Assembly: GCF_004360225.1 (NCBI RefSeq)
Contig: NZ_SNUA01000012.1
Span: forward strand, 81,859-145,858
Origin: Alcanivorax sp. 24
GTDB lineage: Bacteria; Pseudomonadota; Gammaproteobacteria; Pseudomonadales; Alcanivoracaceae
DNA: 64,000 bases
Direction: 5' to 3'
Positions 52,438 through 60,973 of the stretch are shown here, in pieces. A program made the position numbers and the translations under genes. Under the pieces are notes generated by a model. The model was not told the DNA's origin. It did no database searches and worked only from the letters and a program-made list of their open reading frames with translations. Every line of letters starts with the position of its first letter. Position 1 is the stretch's first letter.

Positions 52438-53604
52438 CTAGTCTGACGGATAGCGCCCGTTGAACGGGGCTCTCTGAATCCACCATCGCGGTGTGTCGGC
52501 GCGCCGGATCGGACAGCGCACCAGAGCATCGCCGTCAATGCTGATGGCGCGGCCATGCTCATGGCGCAACACGGCGGTGGTCTCTCTCCCCGTGGCACCA
52601 TCACGCAAGGCGGTGTCCTGATCCGGGCCGTCGCCGCAACGCAGTTGCAGGGTGCTTTGGAATTCACCGGGCGCGGGTGTTTCTCCCCCGGCCGCGAGCA
52701 CGGCGCAATACTGGTCGAACCACTGCAGCGCACCGCCGGCCGGTCGTGACAGATCCAGGGACACCCGCTCGTCAGCGCCGCCACGTTCACAGCCTCCGTC
52801 CTCGCGCGCGTAAACCCCGTCATGGAATCGGCCCGCCCGTCGCCGGTACGGCTCCGCCGGATCGGGCACGTCATCGATCTTCTGAACAGACAACACCTGA
52901 CGAATCTCCCGCCGTTCCCGCCGGGGGTCCGCCAGCACCATCGCTTCCACTTTACAGAGGGCGTCCTCCTGGCAAGCCGCGTCAACCAGGTTCAGGATCT
53001 CACTGTCGGCGGGGATAACGCAGTGATGGTCGCCTTTGATGACAGCCCCCGCCTCACCGGAGGCCATTTTCGGATAGCCGTAGCAGACCGCCCATTGCAG
53101 CGCCCCCGGCTCCGTGGCGGGCGCCACCCTTGCCCGAATCGCCGCCGGGATCTGGTCCGCTTCGGAGGGGCAAGGCTCGTACCGGGTGGCGATACGCGCT
53201 CCCTCCATATACCAATCCGCACCACGCACGCCCGGCTCAACTCCGGTGGAGAAACAGGCCGCCGCCGACCCGCCCCGCGGTGAAATCAGCAACGCCCAGT
53301 TAACGTCACCGCCACTGGCGGGGTCGAAGGCATGCATCAGCAGGCCATGGTCCGTCGCCAGGATTTTCCCGGCGACCGCATCCCGGGTCTCGACCAGGAG
53401 GGCCTGGCGAATCCCGGGGTCATCCACCGCCGTGGTGACCGCGGCTTTCACCGAGGGCGCATCCAGGAAGGACACGCCATCGACGTCATCCCATGGATAC
53501 TGGCTCACGTAGCGGTCCAGTGCCGCCGCCCTATCCGCGCTGCCAATAGTGGACAGCGCCATCAACATGGCGGCCGCCACCGCCGGCAATTTCCTTTGCG
53601 TCAT
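52438..53604 (-). CDS. Secreted Cys-containing protein, function unknown
   Basis: A 388-residue protein with a signal peptide (MTQRKLPAVAAAMLMALSTIGSA, cleavage near AAA/LDR). The mature part has scattered paired Cys residues (CFSTG, PCPSE, CYGYP, HHCVIP, CQEDALC, CERGG, QYCAV, LRCG) suitable for periplasmic disulfides, and no catalytic motif I recognise. It lies 33 bp downstream of a small membrane protein gene on the same strand, so the two are possibly co-transcribed. I cannot assign a family. Confidence 0.7.
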   Translation of the reverse strand: MTQRKLPAVAAAMLMALSTIGSADRAAALDRYVSQYPWDDVDGVSFLDAPSVKAAVTTAVDDPGIRQALLVETRDAVAGKILATDHGLLMHAFDPASGGDVNWALLISPRGGSAAACFSTGVEPGVRGADWYMEGARIATRYEPCPSEADQIPAAIRARVAPATEPGALQWAVCYGYPKMASGEAGAVIKGDHHCVIPADSEILNLVDAACQEDALCKVEAMVLADPRRERREIRQVLSVQKIDDVPDPAEPYRRRAGRFHDGVYAREDGGCERGGADERVSLDLSRPAGGALQWFDQYCAVLAAGGETPAPGEFQSTLQLRCGDGPDQDTALRDGATGRETTAVLRHEHGRAISIDGDALVRCPIRRADTPRWWIQRAPFNGRYPSD

Positions 53605-53637
53605 CCCGGATTCCCCTTTTCCCTATCAGATCCGCGT

Positions 53638-54102
53638 TCAGCGCGTCTTGCGCAACAGAATACCGCCGACGATCAGCCCGGCCGCGCCGATCACCGTGTA
53701 AGGCAGTGCCATGGCCAGCAGCCAGAACCAGAACGCGGTGGAGGCATCGCTTTCCGCCCGGGAGCCCGGGTTGATCAGGGCGCCGAGGTTCAGCCCCGAA
53801 AACAGCAGCGTGGAGACGATGTTCATCAACAATACCGCGCCCAGTGCCACGAGCCCCCAGCCAATCAGGCGTTTCATCACGGTGATCCGCGCCAACCATA
53901 CGGCGATGGCAATGGCCACCAGCAACTGGATCACCAGCGCCGCGATGATCACATAATGAAATGCCGCGGGGTCCTCGGCCAACCAATCAGGCTCGGCGCC
54001 AAGAACGGGAGAAAGGAAGGGCGCGACAATGCCAAAACTGACCCGTCCGATAACCAGACCGAACAGAATCCCCACCAGCCACCTGATCCATGTGGATTTC
54101 AT
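53638..54102 (-). CDS. Small integral membrane protein, function unknown
   Basis: A 154-residue protein with four hydrophobic helices (WLVGILFGLVIGRVSFGIV; FHYVIIAALVIQLLVAIAI; LIGWGLVALGAVLLMNIVS; FWFWLLAMALPYTVIGAAG) ending in LLRKTR. The start at ATG 54102 (MKSTWIRW) is chosen over an upstream frame lacking a ribosome site. It resembles small DUF-type inner-membrane proteins but no family is certain. Confidence 0.7.
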   Translation of the reverse strand: MKSTWIRWLVGILFGLVIGRVSFGIVAPFLSPVLGAEPDWLAEDPAAFHYVIIAALVIQLLVAIAIAVWLARITVMKRLIGWGLVALGAVLLMNIVSTLLFSGLNLGALINPGSRAESDASTAFWFWLLAMALPYTVIGAAGLIVGGILLRKTR

Positions 54103-54376
54103 TCGGTCCCTGCCCTGTTTGTGAAAGCGGATTGGTGATAACGGGTTTGGTGCGCAACCGCGCCTGCCCAATAGTAAACGGATGTGGTTGAACGCACCAA
54201 GCATATTGATCGCTGGACCGGCAGCAGCCAACGTCTTGTCGGGAACAGGAGGCGGCCGGGACTTTGATCAGGATCAATTCACCTTCCATCCACCGGCGTA
54301 CTTTTGGAGCGTGGCCCCGTGAATGTTCACGGTGGCGCCGTCAACAGCCCCGCCATTCCATTCGGGAGGAGGTTCC

Positions 54377-55237
54377 ATGTTCACCACCGCACTCGTCGCC
54401 CTGGACCAATCGCCCGCCGCTCCCGCCACGCTGGCACGCCTCACGGACCTGAGCACCTGGGGCATCAAGAAAGTGATCCTGGCCCATGTGGTGCGAGTCA
54501 GTTATAACCAGTTCGCCGCCTACGACCACGGCGAAAATTACCGGGAATGGCTGGAACGTTGCGCCGAGCCGCTCAAGAAAGCGGGCCTTGAGGTAACCGT
54601 CTGCGTGCGGATTTCCGGACTGGTGGCGGATGAATTGCTGGCCATCGCCGGTGAATTCGACGCGGACCTTCTGCTCGTTGGGTCACGGGCACACAGCCGG
54701 GCCAGCACTCTGTTTCTGGGCAGCGTCGCCCGCGATCTGATCCGCAAGACCACGCTGCCGTTGTTTCTGGAATGGGTCGCTCCGGATGCGGAAGACACCG
54801 GCACCGAGGGGGCTCCGCCAGTCACACCGGCGCTGAATCAAGTGCTGCTGGCGACGGATTTGTCCCGATACGCCAGTGGCGCGGAAAACCTTATCCGCGA
54901 GTTATCCACCGAAGCCACCCGCATCGATCTGTTAACCGTGCTAACCCCGGATGGCCTGATTAACACCCCCGCCCTGCCAGTGATGGCCGCCGCCGCGTTG
55001 AACCACATTCGCGATTATCTGCCCGGCAAGCCGGAACAGATCAGCGTGCTGACCCCAAAAGGTTCCCCCGCGGAGACCATAGTGCGCATCGCTTCGGAAC
55101 GGGATGCTACCCTGATCATCATCGGCAAGCACGGTCAGGGATGGCTGGAAAGCAAGCTGATCGGCACCACCGCCACCGAAGTGTGCGAAGCCGCGCAGCG
55201 CCCGGTGCTGATAGCGCCGTTGAAGAAAGGCGAATAG
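54377..55237 (+). CDS. Tandem universal stress protein (UspE-type)
   Basis: A 286-residue protein with two Usp domains. The first (about 1-145) has TTALVALDQSPAA and ADLLLVGSRAHSRASTLFLGSVARDLI; the second (about 158-286) has QVLLATDLSRYASGAENL and ATLIIIGKHGQGWLESKLIGTTATEV. Each ends with the Usp ATP-binding G-x2-G-x9-G-like pattern. GGAGGAGG directly upstream fixes ATG 54377. A degraded gene follows, so a stress-related operon may have decayed. Confidence 0.93.
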   Translation: MFTTALVALDQSPAAPATLARLTDLSTWGIKKVILAHVVRVSYNQFAAYDHGENYREWLERCAEPLKKAGLEVTVCVRISGLVADELLAIAGEFDADLLLVGSRAHSRASTLFLGSVARDLIRKTTLPLFLEWVAPDAEDTGTEGAPPVTPALNQVLLATDLSRYASGAENLIRELSTEATRIDLLTVLTPDGLINTPALPVMAAAALNHIRDYLPGKPEQISVLTPKGSPAETIVRIASERDATLIIIGKHGQGWLESKLIGTTATEVCEAAQRPVLIAPLKKGE

Positions 55238-55272
55238 TCTTCGCCGGGCCACGGCCACGTCAGGGAGCCACC

Positions 55273-55700
55273 ATGAACATCACCTCCACCAAATCAATGA
55301 TTGACTGGACCGGGAACGCTCACCGCCAACTGGCCAAGGCAGTGCAGCAGGTTACGACAGCAAACAGCCCAGAGAACCGGGGCTCGGCTTGCTTACCTGA
55401 AACGCCACGAAACGCTGTTGGCAAAACTGGAGGAAGGGTCTGAAGCCGAAGCGGCCCCAAGGCACTATTCACCTTACTCTATGACTACGGCAAACACGCG
55501 CTGCTGGAGGTGGACCGCGCGTGTGGCCACTCCAGCGGAAATTTGCCCTACCATGGCATGGTCCACGAAGTGTTCGCCATCCACGGTCAGATCATGGACC
55601 TGTACCGGTATGTGTTGGAACAATCCACCCTACCCGAACAACAACCCCTATTTGAGTCGCGGCTATGCGCGGAAGAAAGTGGACCGCGACGCGTCCCTCC
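55273..55700 (+). pseudogene. Frameshifted gene downstream of universal stress protein
   Basis: The ATG at 55273 starts a frame (MNITSTKSMIDWTG) that stops at 55441-55443. Coding-like sequence continues in the second frame (ARLAYLKRHETLLAKLEEG, about 55375-55440) and then back in the first frame (KALFTLLYDYGKHALLEVDR, then MVHEVFAIHGQIMDLYRYVL, to about 55690). Two compensating shifts would rebuild a helical protein of about 140 residues, of the kind often encoded near Usp genes. A sequencing error cannot be excluded. Family unassigned. Confidence 0.45.
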
Positions 55701-55765
55701 GGCTGGTAGCAACCTTTCCCTTTCATTGTTGTCTGGAGCAGCGCCGGCTGGAACCGGCGGAGCGC

Positions 55766-56827
55766 TCAACAATCGTATTGCGGTTCCGGCACCCGCAGCG
55801 GAAGGTTCAGGGTGTTGCTGAGAAGAGAAGCGAGATCGTCCAGTACGTCCATGTCACCGAAGGATTCGGAAATACCCAATGTTCGCTCCACGCCAGGCGC
55901 GGCATGAAAGAGCAGGACCAGGAAGGCGCCACCGCCTCCCTTGGCGGGTCTGAGCTTTTGAAGACGGAGCGCGACAATACGCTCGACCGGTACGATATGC
56001 AGTTGTTTCGCACAAACAATCAAGGCCTCATGGTCCGACGACAAGCCGATCCGGCCCAGGAAATCATCCTGATCCAGCGGCGGCAGACAGACAAAATCCT
56101 GGCTGTAGCCATCAGGGATGCTGGCCCACAGTGCCTTCAGTGTTGACGCCGACACCATGCCTCGCACCTCGTCAAGAGGCGTAAAAGACCCCAGCCATTC
56201 TCTCTCCCGCACACTCATCGGGCGACGATAGCCAGGCTCGATAAGAATCGAGCAGGCCGTTTTCAGTCGCCGGTCCCGCTCATGGGCCGGAACATTCCGA
56301 TTCCACCCCGGGGGTTGCAGCTTTGGCGGCCAGACAGTGAGCGAAATACGGGCCGGGCCGGCGCGCCAGATCGACGAGATCGTATTGTTACGCACCCCGA
56401 TCGGGGCCGGGCCCAGCAGCTCAGTGATCCGGCGGTGCGCATGACGAAGGTTGGCAAGCGGGTCATTTTTGATCCATACATCCCCGCTGAACCATAGGGG
56501 CACGTGGTGGCGAGACGGCGCCCTGAATATTTGCGGAGATATGGGATAGAGCAAGCCGTCGAGTGCCAATGGGCAAGGCGTGATCGGGCTTTGCTCCCAG
56601 TCGTAGGCAGGATGACGAACCAGACCAAAGCGGTCAATGAGTTCCTGGCCACTTGCCCGCCAGGGAAAACCAATGCCGTCCAGCGTGTCCTGAATGGCAT
56701 TTCCCTTCCCCGGAGCCCAGGGCAATTCGAGGTCGGCGGGTCGGTCTAACACCGGTGGCGTGTCTTCAGTCAATCCGAAAAGATCGCACAGCTTGCGAAG
56801 AACGCCAGAGAAGCGGGGACTCATCAT
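55766..56827 (-). CDS. Hypothetical protein, function unknown
   Basis: About 353 residues from ATG 56827 (MMSPRFSGVLRKLCDLFG); the frame extends to 57007 but the added 60 residues look less gene-like. Visible features: LPWAPGKGNAIQDTLDGIGFPW, YDWEQSPITPCPLALDGLLYPI, WFSGDVWIKNDPLANLRHAHRRI and a late FGDMDVLDDLASLLSNTLNLPL. There is no signal peptide, membrane segment or recognised motif. It may be an accessory or contact-system protein; that is a guess. Confidence 0.6.
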   Translation of the reverse strand: MMSPRFSGVLRKLCDLFGLTEDTPPVLDRPADLELPWAPGKGNAIQDTLDGIGFPWRASGQELIDRFGLVRHPAYDWEQSPITPCPLALDGLLYPISPQIFRAPSRHHVPLWFSGDVWIKNDPLANLRHAHRRITELLGPAPIGVRNNTISSIWRAGPARISLTVWPPKLQPPGWNRNVPAHERDRRLKTACSILIEPGYRRPMSVREREWLGSFTPLDEVRGMVSASTLKALWASIPDGYSQDFVCLPPLDQDDFLGRIGLSSDHEALIVCAKQLHIVPVERIVALRLQKLRPAKGGGGAFLVLLFHAAPGVERTLGISESFGDMDVLDDLASLLSNTLNLPLRVPEPQYDC

Positions 56828-57115
56828 TGAATTTTCTTCATTCAGGTGCTCCGCTGATCCATCAATCCATGTAAGAACGCATATCGCATCCTTGCCATCT
56901 TTCCAGGTGGAGTCCGACTCATGCGTTGCAAACGAAACGGCGCCCATGACTCTCGCATTCCCGTGAGACTGTTTACCGAAATCGTTCACCCCGTGACAGT
57001 ATTGCATTGCTACAGATTTGTGTGTAACCCCCAGCGTGGATTCCTCCGGTGGCCGGGGTGTTATACCCTGCGAGAGTCTCCACTGCTTTCAACGCAGGAA
57101 TAGAGAGCCTTCTCA

Positions 57116-57469
57116 TTGACCCGCGACGCACTGCTTATTGCCTACAACGCCTCTCTGTATATCCTGCTGCCATTGGGGTTGCTGGCGATGCTCTGGTGGT
57201 GCTGGAAGATTGTCTGGCCAGTTATTGCACGACGTCTGGATAACGGAGTAAGCATCGACGGCCTGATCGGCATTATTTTCTGGACCATGTTGCCCGGTCT
57301 GGCGCTTTTCGTCCTGTTTTCCGTGCCGGCCATCTACATCGGCAAGCAGTTATCACAGGAAGATTATTGTCGCGGGCTTATTCGCGTGAGCGACCTGAAA
57401 GCGGACGATCCGCTAGTGCGGAAGCGCTGTGCCCTCTGGGATATTGAAGCCTTGATGAGTGAGGAGTAA
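57116..57469 (+). CDS. Small two-helix membrane protein, function unknown
   Basis: A 117-residue protein from TTG 57116 (GAGAG upstream). Helices ASLYILLPLGLLAMLWWCWKI and IGIIFWTMLPGLALFVLFSVPAIYI are followed by a soluble C-terminus (KQLSQEDYCRGLIRVSDLKADDPLV) with three Cys near the end. It is divergent from the hypothetical protein at 55766. No family recognised. Confidence 0.6.
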   Translation: MTRDALLIAYNASLYILLPLGLLAMLWWCWKIVWPVIARRLDNGVSIDGLIGIIFWTMLPGLALFVLFSVPAIYIGKQLSQEDYCRGLIRVSDLKADDPLVRKRCALWDIEALMSEE

Positions 57470-57559
57470 ATCCTACTGAATAGCGACCAGGCATATCGGC
57501 GATGTCTGGCGCTCCAGCTCGCGATCCCAACCAAACAGAAAGCCGGGGGCAGCGCAACA

Positions 57560-57723
57560 ATGCTTCATGAATCCCGAAAGGAAAATGGAGCGGGAAACGA
57601 GATTCGAACCGGCCGGCGCCCCGGTCGCGGCCCCAGCCCAATAAAAAGCAGGGGCGCCCAACCAAGGGCGACTATGCTTCATGAATCCCGAAAGGAAAAT
57701 GGAGCGGGAAACGAGATTCGAAC
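57560..57723 (-). repeat. 50-bp direct repeat duplicating tRNA-Gly 3' end and flank
   Basis: 57560-57609 and 57674-57723 are identical over 50 bp (offset 114). Each contains the last 24 nt of tRNA-Gly plus 26 bp of downstream flank (TGCTTCATGAATCCCG, then AAAGGAAAAT). The enclosed stretch has GC-rich hairpins (for example CGCCCAACCAAGGGCG) and an AATAAAAAGC motif. Confidence 0.92.
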
Positions 57724-57775
57724 TCGCGACCCCAACCTTGGCAAGGTTGTGCTCTACCAGCTGAGCTATTCCCGC
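57700..57775 (-). tRNA. tRNA-Gly (GCC anticodon)
   Basis: A 76-nt tRNA with encoded CCA. The minus strand begins GCGGGAATAGCTCAGCTGG, the anticodon loop is CTTGCCAAG (GCC), the T-arm GAGTTCGAATCTC, and the acceptor end TCCCGC-TCCA pairs with GCGGGA. Reads GGC/GGU. Confidence 0.97.
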
Positions 57776-57801
57776 TTGTCACTGCTTCGCCTGAACGAAA
57801 G

Positions 57802-57822
57802 AGTGGCGTCCCCCAGGGGAGT
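57802..57822 (-). repeat. Copy of tRNA-Glu 3' end
   Basis: 21 bp matching 57986-58006 with one C/T change, covering exactly the last 19 nt of tRNA-Glu plus 2 bp of flank, 184 bp downstream in the tRNA's direction. Between copy and tRNA lie three hairpins (CCCCTTCGGGG, GTCTTCGCTAGCGAAGAC, GCCAGCTTTGCTGGC), the same order and number as at tRNA-Ser. Confidence 0.85.
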
Positions 57823-57987
57823 ATTCACCGCTGCGCGGCTCACCCCTTCGGGGCTGTCTTCGCTAGCGAAGACCTTCCGATCCGCCAGCTTTGCTGGCGA
57901 CCGGTCGAACCCCACTAATGAAGGTTCGACCCTTGGGCTCCAATCAACGCGATGCCAGTTCGCGGACCGTTACCGAACCCGATTCAG

Positions 57988-58063
57988 TGGCGTCCCCTAG
58001 GGGAGTCGAACCCCTGTTACCGCCGTGAAAGGGCGGTGTCCTAGGCCACTAGACGAAGGGGAC
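57988..58063 (-). tRNA. tRNA-Glu (TTC anticodon)
   Basis: A 76-nt tRNA with encoded CCA. The minus strand begins GTCCCCTTCGTCTAGTGG, the anticodon loop is CCTTTCACG (TTC), and the T-arm GGGTTCGACTCCC and acceptor end GGGGACGCCA follow. It lies 212 bp upstream of tRNA-Gly in the same orientation; the gap is filled by the tRNA-Glu 3'-end copy and hairpins, so co-transcription is possible. Confidence 0.97.
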
Positions 58064-58357
58064 CCGGACTTGCTGGCCAATCCCGTTGCGGGACTGCCCT
58101 GTCAAGCGGCGCGTAGTCTAGAAACCCGGGCCGGTAGCGTCAAGGAGAAATTCCCCTGGTCGACACCGTTCGTTCATAATCCGTCCAATCTCGGCGATTC
58201 CGACGGTTTTCACCTGACCGGGCGGTCCCCTGTTGACCCTTCCTCGACACTGCTATATGCCTGTTGCAGCCAGCTGCGGGACTTTTTCAACTCCGCCCGC
58301 GGCGGCAGGCACGGGCTCCGGCCCACCCAATCCGACAACGAAAACCGGGAGACCCCA

Positions 58358-59008
58358 ATGACCATCAAACTGTATGGCGCCATGCTGTCGCCGTTCGTGC
58401 GCAAAACCCGCGTGGTACTGGCCCTCAAAGGCGTGGAACATGAGACCGTCAACGTGGACCCGCGCAACGCGCCGGACTGGTATCGGGATCTCAACCCGCT
58501 GGGGCGCATCCCGGCACTGGATTACGACGGCCAGATTCTCGCCGACTCCGGGGTGATCTGCGCTTTCCTGGAAAAGACACACCCGGAACCGTCTCTCTAC
58601 CCGGAGGATCCCTACGAGTACGCCCGCGCCCTGTGGTTCGAGAAATTCGGCGACTACGAGCTGGGGGTCAACTGCACCTTCGGTGTGTTCTTCAATCGGG
58701 TGGTACGGCGTCTGATGGGCAAGGACGCGGATGAAGCCGCGGCACAAAAAGCGTTGCAGGGAGCGGTTCCGCCACTGCTCGAATACCTGGACCGTGAACT
58801 GGAAGGCAAGACCTACTTCGTTGGTGAACGTCTGACCATCGCCGACATCGCGGTGGCCAGTCAGCTGGTGAATTTCCAGCATGCCGGCGAAGGCGTCGAG
58901 TCCTACCCGAACCTGGCCGCCCATAAGGAACGCCTGCACGCGCTGGACCCGTTCACCCAGACCATCGCCAAGGAAAGCGGCTTCCTCACCAAGGTCCTCG
59001 GCGGCTGA
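58358..59008 (+). CDS. Glutathione S-transferase family protein
   Basis: A 216-residue GST: an N-terminal thioredoxin-like domain (MTIKLYGAMLSPFVRKTRVVL; Ser11 in SPF is the likely thiol-activating position), NPLGRIPALDYDGQILADSGVICAFLE for glutathione binding (DSG at about 63-65), and an all-helical C-terminal domain with GERLTIADIAVASQL. The start at ATG 58358 has GGGAGA upstream; the frame runs back into the tRNA-Glu region without support. Detoxification role by family; substrate unknown. Confidence 0.93.
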   Translation: MTIKLYGAMLSPFVRKTRVVLALKGVEHETVNVDPRNAPDWYRDLNPLGRIPALDYDGQILADSGVICAFLEKTHPEPSLYPEDPYEYARALWFEKFGDYELGVNCTFGVFFNRVVRRLMGKDADEAAAQKALQGAVPPLLEYLDRELEGKTYFVGERLTIADIAVASQLVNFQHAGEGVESYPNLAAHKERLHALDPFTQTIAKESGFLTKVLGG

Positions 59009-59539
59009 TCAGGGCCGCTCTCCGGCTCCCTGAACAGAGTCCGCTCCGGTGTCCTCCACGGATACCAGGGCGGCGCGCCCGTCAGTGGCAATACGCACCC
59101 GCGCCAGACCTCCCTGGCGCAGCCGCCGTTCCAGTTCCAGCGCCTTATCCTTGGGCGCGAAATAGGCTTCAATGCCGTATTCCACCGTCACCGAGCCCAC
59201 CCGCACGGTGCGGATGCGGCCACGAATGAAATCCCCCGGCGGCGGTGAGTAACGGGTCTCCACCGCTTTCCATACCTGACCTTTCCGGTGCAGTTGCACA
59301 TACACCTCCCGCCCTACTTTCGGCACCCCCACCTCCGGCATCGGCGCCTCGCTGATGTCATAGCGCAACCGGGCATAGTTACCGCGCAACAGATCGCGGG
59401 GATCCACCGGCACGGTACGCAGCACCACCTCCTTGCCAAACCAGACCGGATAGCGCGCGTAGCCCAGCAGGCCCAGCAGCACCACTACCTGCAACAAAAC
59501 CGCCGCCACCAGGGCGCGTAACCGCCAGCGCCTAGTCAT
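59009..59539 (-). CDS. GDYXXLXY-domain membrane protein
   Basis: A 176-residue protein with one N-terminal membrane helix (LRALVAAVLLQVVVLLGLLG) and the GDYXXLXY-type motif DLLRGNYARLRYD (Asn replaces the usual Asp). C-terminal GIEAYFAPKDKALELERRL is family-typical. The start at ATG 59539 overlaps the DUF2157 gene stop by 8 bp. GDYXXLXY and DUF2157 proteins are a common conserved pair of unknown function. Confidence 0.88.
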   Translation of the reverse strand: MTRRWRLRALVAAVLLQVVVLLGLLGYARYPVWFGKEVVLRTVPVDPRDLLRGNYARLRYDISEAPMPEVGVPKVGREVYVQLHRKGQVWKAVETRYSPPPGDFIRGRIRTVRVGSVTVEYGIEAYFAPKDKALELERRLRQGGLARVRIATDGRAALVSVEDTGADSVQGAGERP

Positions 59540-60776
59540 GGGCCACCTCCGGACCGCGCCGGCGCCAATAACGGGCACCGCCGTAGAGAATGGCGGCCAT
59601 GACCAGGAACAACAAAGCCGCGCCCAGGTAATCCCCGATCAGATCGAGGTAACGCAGTATCGCCAACACCGCCAGCGTGCCCAGACCGGCAAAGAACCGG
59701 CGCGGGTCGGTGCGCAGCAGCCCCTCACGTATCCAGGCCATGGCCACCAGCAGGACCACCAGATTGGCGGCCACGGTCCAGTACAGGCTCTGCTCCGGCC
59801 GCCCCCAACCATGCCCCAGTACCAGCCCGGCCAGCGCCGGCCAGGGCAGGATGCCCCGGGGGTTGAGCGCGATCGCCGCCAACAGCAACGGCAGCGCCGC
59901 CCACAATCCCGGATCCAGCCAGCCCCAATGGCTGTGCAAATAGTCTTTCCAGAGCCCCTCGAACGTCAGCGGCAGCAACACCAGCAACGACAACCGTCCC
60001 AGCCACGGCAAAGGGGCCCAGCGGGAATCGTGACGCCGTTCCAGCCGTTGGCAGAGCACCTGGGCGAGCACCAGCAGGGCAAGGTTGAACGTCAGGTGGC
60101 CGGCCCGCCAATGAGGCCCGAAATCGGTATGGAACACCCAGGACAGCATCAGATTGAGCCACAGCACCAGCGTCGCCAGCACCGGCAGCATCACCACATT
60201 GGCATGACGGCGCCAGGCCAGCCAACCCGCCACGCCGAGAAACAGGATCCCGGCCCAGGGCGGCGAGAACGGGGTTTCCATCACCATCCACACGGCAGTG
60301 AGCGCCACCAGCAGCAGCGTCACCAGCAAACGCCGGGAGAAAAACGCCACCGGCAGCGTGCCGACCATCCACAGCAGCACGCCATTGGGGAAATGCTCGC
60401 CGAGATGGTACATCTGCCCCACCAGCATGATCGAGGCGCCATAGCAGACGGCGCCGAGAAACAGCCAGCCGCCCCCTTCGCCATGACGCCCCCAGCGCCA
60501 CAACCCGACTCCGTTGGCGGCCACGGTGAGGGCCAGCAGACCGGCGAAGCGCACGCCCCGGGGCAGGCCGTCCCAGTGGGCGGACACCACCAGCAGCAGT
60601 GCCAGGCCGATGAACAGCAGCGCGCAGGCGGTCAACACCCTCGTCCCCAGGGAGTCGCCGCTGGTTTCCAGTCCCGTGCCATAACGGGACAGAATACGCC
60701 GGGCCTGATCCTCCTCGATCAGCCCCTCGGCCAACCACTGTCGCAGCTCCCGGCGCAGAGCGTCTTTGCGTATCAC
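59532..60776 (-). CDS. DUF2157-domain polytopic membrane protein
   Basis: A 414-residue protein: a soluble start with LRQWLAEGLIEEDQARRILSRYG (the DUF2157 N-terminal pattern), then about 10-12 membrane helices beginning LTACALLFIGLALLLVVSAHW. It is translationally coupled to the GDYXXLXY protein. The pair probably forms a membrane complex; the process is unknown. Confidence 0.88.
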   Translation of the reverse strand: MIRKDALRRELRQWLAEGLIEEDQARRILSRYGTGLETSGDSLGTRVLTACALLFIGLALLLVVSAHWDGLPRGVRFAGLLALTVAANGVGLWRWGRHGEGGGWLFLGAVCYGASIMLVGQMYHLGEHFPNGVLLWMVGTLPVAFFSRRLLVTLLLVALTAVWMVMETPFSPPWAGILFLGVAGWLAWRRHANVVMLPVLATLVLWLNLMLSWVFHTDFGPHWRAGHLTFNLALLVLAQVLCQRLERRHDSRWAPLPWLGRLSLLVLLPLTFEGLWKDYLHSHWGWLDPGLWAALPLLLAAIALNPRGILPWPALAGLVLGHGWGRPEQSLYWTVAANLVVLLVAMAWIREGLLRTDPRRFFAGLGTLAVLAILRYLDLIGDYLGAALLFLVMAAILYGGARYWRRRGPEVAHD

Positions 60777-60865
60777 GTTCTTCCCAATCCTTTCGGTGCG
60801 GGCTTCCAGAGCATGCTAGCACGCTGGGTGCGCAGCCTTACCGTGATCGTTCAATCCCCGCGCCC

Positions 60866-60935
60866 ATTCGCTGCCCAGGCAGCTTCCCACAGCGGCTCCG
60901 TGGCACTTCCGTGGGAAGCTGCCTGGGCAGCGAAT
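60866..60935. repeat. BIME: perfect 25-bp inverted REP pair
   Basis: 60866-60890 and 60911-60935 are perfectly inverted with a 20-bp loop. Each contains the palindrome GCTGCCCAGGCAGC within the GTGGGAA/GCGAAT frame. It lies between the RimK-like gene's 3' end and the DUF2157 start. Confidence 0.92.
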
Positions 60936-60973
60936 ACGGCGTCTGACCCACGGACCGCGACCTTTTCAAGCCG

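Noticed and set aside
57560-57775. attL/attR of an integrated island at tRNA-Gly
   Set aside because: Only 114 bp separates the repeats and no integrase is in the window; the same kind of copy occurs at all three tRNAs, which favours a tRNA-end-specific process over island integration. An excision scar remains possible.
58025-58357. N-terminal extension of the GST to 327 residues
   Set aside because: The frame upstream of ATG 58358 runs into tRNA-Glu and has no ribosome site; the family start fits 58358.
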